Shown here piece by piece: positions 61,581-64,000 of a DNA stretch of 64,000 nt (position 1 is the stretch's first letter; every line of letters begins with the position of its first letter). Source of the stretch: CAVQGM01 sp963712065 (GTDB taxonomy: Bacteria; Actinomycetota; Acidimicrobiia; Acidimicrobiales; Acidimicrobilacustridaceae); the NCBI GenBank assembly GCA_963712065.1, contig CAVQGM010000002.1, positions 124,001-188,000 of the forward strand. The letters run 5' to 3'. The notes beneath the pieces are model-generated. The model was given only the letters and a program-made list of their open reading frames with translations, was not told the origin of the DNA and did no database searches. Both the position numbers and the translations under genes were made by a program.

Positions 61581-62372
61581 TCAGCGGTACCAGGCCAGCT
61601 GCTCTGTCGTGGCCAGAAGGGCGCCGGTCGGGCTCCACATGCGGGCCTGTTGGCCCGAGGTGGCATGTGAGCCGCGGGTTCCGGCGGCCTCGTTCAGGAT
61701 GTAGCCGGTTCCAACCTCCGCGAGCTCGTCATCGGTGGCGTGGAAGTAGACCGTCATCGTGAGGGTGGCAGATGGCCGCCGGCCGACACCCCAGTAGAAC
61801 GAACGCGGTGCGAACTGATCTGCCAGGTAGGTGAGCTGGATGTGGTCGAGCTGCCGACCCGATGCCATGCGGATCCAGTGGGTTGTTCGCGTGTCGCCGC
61901 TGCCGAACCCATCCTCGTCGCCGGACAGGCGTCGGATGTCGGTCTGCTGGCCCTGGGCTCCGGGGGCGTGGTGCTCCGGCAGGGTCTCCGGCTCGGGTGC
62001 CGCTGGCATCGTCCACTGGTCGTGCGCCTCGGTGGCGCGTCGAGCGGTGAGCACCATCGACGCTGTCGCTTGCAGCTCGCCGCCGTCGGACGCTCGGAGG
62101 TCGGCCCGCCAGTGGTCGATCGAGCGGCTCCCGCCAAGGTGTCCGACGTGGATCGCAGATGTGGTCTGGGGTGTCACTACCGAGAGGTAGTTGATCGTGA
62201 GCGCGGAAGGCCGCAGCGCCTCGTCGGCCGATGCGATCACCGCTGCCAGCAAGACCGCTGCGGTCCATCCGCCGAACATGCCATTGAGCGACTCATGGTC
62301 GGGATCGGCGTAGCTGGTCCAGACGCCAGGTCCCGCGGCCTCGAGGGCCACCGCCTCATCGAGTGACCCCAT
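61581..62372 (-). CDS. Acyl-CoA thioesterase (TesB-like double hotdog)
   Basis: A 263-residue protein with two hotdog domains. The N-terminal one has HESLNGMFGGWTAAVLLAAV and ALTINYLSVVTPQTTSAIHV; the second has TLTMTVYFHATDDELAEVGT and SGQQARMWSPTGALLATTEQ. The catalytic Asp of TesB is likely the Asp-Asp near FHATDDEL. Family members release fatty acids from acyl-CoA. The ATG at 62372 follows AAGGGGGAGCCG. It points toward the small two-gene unit 53 bases downstream. Confidence 0.82.
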   Translation of the reverse strand: MGSLDEAVALEAAGPGVWTSYADPDHESLNGMFGGWTAAVLLAAVIASADEALRPSALTINYLSVVTPQTTSAIHVGHLGGSRSIDHWRADLRASDGGELQATASMVLTARRATEAHDQWTMPAAPEPETLPEHHAPGAQGQQTDIRRLSGDEDGFGSGDTRTTHWIRMASGRQLDHIQLTYLADQFAPRSFYWGVGRRPSATLTMTVYFHATDDELAEVGTGYILNEAAGTRGSHATSGQQARMWSPTGALLATTEQLAWYR

Positions 62373-62600
62373 CGGCTCCCCCTTAGTGCGGGGTCAGAAT
62401 GTCATGCATTCCGGTCCGCGCCCAACCGTGGCGCACGCGATCGCGTGGGGTTCTGCACCGTGCCCTGGAATGCGGTGAAGGTGGCGGGAGCTGGTGCCTC
62501 GTGCGGCGGGAGCCTCCGGCTCGCACCCACGCGATCAGCAGTCCTCGAACGGTCGTCTACGCTGCCCTCCGAGGGCAGTGATCCGCCAAGGAGGAGTCGC

Positions 62601-62810
62601 ATGGCCGTCCCTGATCGCAACCGAGTCGTCCGTTCCGCCCTGCTCGGCGCGGTCATCGTGGCTGCCGTCGTCCTGGTGGCGGCGCTGGTGATTGGGGTCG
62701 ACGTCATCTACGCCGCGGTCGCCGCTCTGGGCATCGGTGTGTTCGTCGGTGGCGGCCTCGGTGGTCTGATCGGCGGGCGCCTCAGCGTCGACGCTCAGCA
62801 ACAGGGCTGA
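62601..62810 (+). CDS. Small two-helix membrane protein
   Basis: A 69-residue protein. ATG at 62601 follows AAGGAGGAG at 5-6 bases. Two hydrophobic segments (SALLGAVIVAAVVLVAALVI, VIYAAVAALGIGVFVGGGLG) with a Gly-rich hairpin between helix 2 and the end. No family recognised; similar tiny proteins are often unannotated membrane regulators. Confidence 0.6.
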   Translation: MAVPDRNRVVRSALLGAVIVAAVVLVAALVIGVDVIYAAVAALGIGVFVGGGLGGLIGGRLSVDAQQQG

Positions 62811-62896
62811 TCTTCCGGCAGCGCGTCGCCGGAGGACCGGGTGATTCATCGGGCTGCCCGACCCGGAGTGCACGCGGCAGCGCGACATCGCTGACC

Positions 62897-62947
62897 GAGG
62901 GTCTTGAGGCCTGATCGATCAACGACAGCGACGACCTCAGGACCCTC
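62897..62947 (+). terminator. Possible terminator hairpin
   Basis: GAGGGTCTTGAGG (62897-62909) pairs with 62935-62947 with one mismatch around a 25-base loop, 87 bases after the small membrane protein gene. No T tract. Confidence 0.3.
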
Positions 62948-62974
62948 GCCGACTTGTGGAGCGGCCCCGGTCAT

Positions 62975-62980
62975 TAGGGT
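62975..62980 (+). promoter_or_regulatory. -10 element TAGGGT of the tandem TetR gene (leaderless)
   Basis: TAGGGT ends 8 bases before the GTG at 62989, supporting that start. Confidence 0.45.
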
Positions 62981-62988
62981 GGACCGGC

Positions 62989-64000
62989 GTGGACCTGCCG
63001 ACTCGTGTGCGTGAGGAGCAGAGGGCCGCAACTGAGGCCGCCATTCTCGACGCCGCCTGGGCTCAGTTCGCTTCCTTCGGACCTGACGGCGCATCGCTAC
63101 GCGATGTGGCGGCGTCCGCCGGATGCGCCCACGGTCTGGTGGCCCGGTACTACGGCTCCAAGGACGGGCTTGTGGGGGCGGTGTCGTCGCAGCTGGCGGT
63201 GCGGGTGGATCGTGCCGTCACCCGAATCATGTCCTCCAACGAGGAATCGCTGATCGGATTCTTGACCGCGGCCCGTACGCACCGGTCGTGCTTTCAGTTG
63301 CTCGTGCGCAGCGCCTTGGGCGACCTGCCGCCCCGCGGGTTCCCGGAGTGTCTCCATGCCGACTGGTTCCTCTCGCAGTTACCGGGGACGGTCGACGATC
63401 CGACGACACTCGGCCCTGATCGTCGGTCCCGGTTGTGCGCGTACGCGGCAGCGAGCCTCTTGTTGGGGTTCGCCACGTTCGAGGGCTTCCTGATCGCCGC
63501 GACCGGGCTGCGTCCGTTGGCTCCCGGTCGCCGAGACCGTGCGATCGCCTCCGCTGCTCGACATCTGCTCGACGTCGCCACGTTGTCCGAGCCGCGCCTG
63601 GTGCCCCGCGACCTCTCGGCCGCGCGCATGCTCCTCGCCGCCGGTGAGCAACCGGTGTCGTCCGCGCGTGAGTCGCTGTTGGGATCTGCGATCGAGCTGT
63701 TCGCCGCTCGGGGGCCGGCCTCGGTCTCGGTGCGAGACATCGCACGACACGCCGGCGTCAACCAGGGCCTGATTTACCGGCACTTCGGCTCCAAAGGCGC
63801 ACTCTTGGCCGAGGCGCTGGAGCGGGGCAGCTCGGAGATGTTTCCTGCCGCACTTGCGGAAGCGGGCTTCGACTTCGATGCGATGAGCTGGCTGTTGCAC
63901 AACGGCGCCACGGCGCCACGGCTGATCGCCCGCACCCTCGTCGATGACGTCGACATCTCGACGGTGCGTCGGAGGTTCCCGATCCTGCGCCGACTTATCG
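62989..64000 (+). CDS. Regulator with two TetR DNA-binding domains, 3' end cut by window edge
   Basis: Open from a GTG at 62989 to the window edge, at least 337 residues. Two TetR N-terminal domains lie in one chain. The first is about residues 10-60 (AAILDAAWAQFASFGPDGAS, LRDVAASAGCAHGLVARYYG). The second is about 225-275 (LLGSAIELFAARGPASVSVR, DIARHAGVNQGLIYRHFGSK). Each is followed by helical ligand-domain-like sequence. Tandem TetR fusions occur in actinobacteria and may let one chain bind as a pseudo-dimer. Start supported by a -10 hexamer 8 bases upstream. Confidence 0.8.
   Translation, partial: MDLPTRVREEQRAATEAAILDAAWAQFASFGPDGASLRDVAASAGCAHGLVARYYGSKDGLVGAVSSQLAVRVDRAVTRIMSSNEESLIGFLTAARTHRSCFQLLVRSALGDLPPRGFPECLHADWFLSQLPGTVDDPTTLGPDRRSRLCAYAAASLLLGFATFEGFLIAATGLRPLAPGRRDRAIASAARHLLDVATLSEPRLVPRDLSAARMLLAAGEQPVSSARESLLGSAIELFAARGPASVSVRDIARHAGVNQGLIYRHFGSKGALLAEALERGSSEMFPAALAEAGFDFDAMSWLLHNGATAPRLIARTLVDDVDISTVRRRFPILRRLI

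Overview
The window is GC-rich (about 70%), densely coded DNA from what looks like a high-GC actinobacterium. The Tat- and lipobox-exported proteins, the DivIVA/Wag31-type protein, the crotonyl-CoA carboxylase/reductase, the tandem TetR regulator and the very frequent -10 hexamers 6 to 8 bases before start codons fit Acidimicrobiia best. That placement is inference; no rRNA gene is present to test it.

Layout. 1-8081 (minus): the end of a 5'-3' exonuclease gene, a Tat-signal protein, and a very large surface-protein locus ending in a gingipain-like C25 cysteine peptidase domain, whose middle third is broken by more than a dozen one-base indels. 8276-11612 (plus): binding protein and fused permease of a branched-chain amino acid type ABC transporter. 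11575-14927 (minus): an operon of crotonyl-CoA carboxylase/reductase, a methylmalonyl/ethylmalonyl-CoA epimerase and a DUF2252 protein. 15194-17459 (plus): a DivIVA-domain protein and a thiolase. 17592-22821 (minus): dnaX, a YbaB/EbfC protein and recR, followed by two membrane proteins. 22822-24678: a small accessory patch with an inverted-repeat element, tRNA-Ser(GGA), a tandem repeat and two convergent VapBC-type toxin-antitoxin pairs. 24785-32807: a membrane-fused spermidine-synthase-like protein, a DUF1622 protein, tadA, tRNA-Ser(CGA), a PIG-L deacetylase, a META-domain lipoprotein and an ABC exporter. 33006-37578: a receiver-less winged-helix protein, a two-component system, an SDR oxidoreductase and a secreted alpha/beta hydrolase. 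37704-42979: endonuclease IV, a GH36-like glycosidase, xseA-xseB and a polyprenyl synthetase. 43127-57003: two cyclic-di-GMP enzymes at either end of a stretch holding a TetR regulator, two alpha/beta hydrolases, a Fur-family regulator, a serine hydrolase, prfC, a membrane-anchored beta-propeller and a CDF metal transporter. 57038-64000: a large lipoprotein, a P-II protein, an exported alpha/beta hydrolase, tRNA-Ala(UGC), a pair of tiny genes, an acyl-CoA thioesterase, a small membrane protein and the first two thirds or more of a tandem TetR regulator that runs off the window.

How the genes work together. The ccr-epimerase operon and the nearby thiolase make a coherent piece of an ethylmalonyl-CoA type acetate-assimilation route. 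dnaX-ybaB-recR is the classical replication/repair cluster. The two GGDEF proteins suggest sensory cyclic-di-GMP signalling.

Caution: about fourteen other loci, including conserved genes such as nfo and a response regulator, also carry isolated one-base indels. Most look like uncorrected sequencing errors rather than biology. I give the restored extents and mark where the frame changes.
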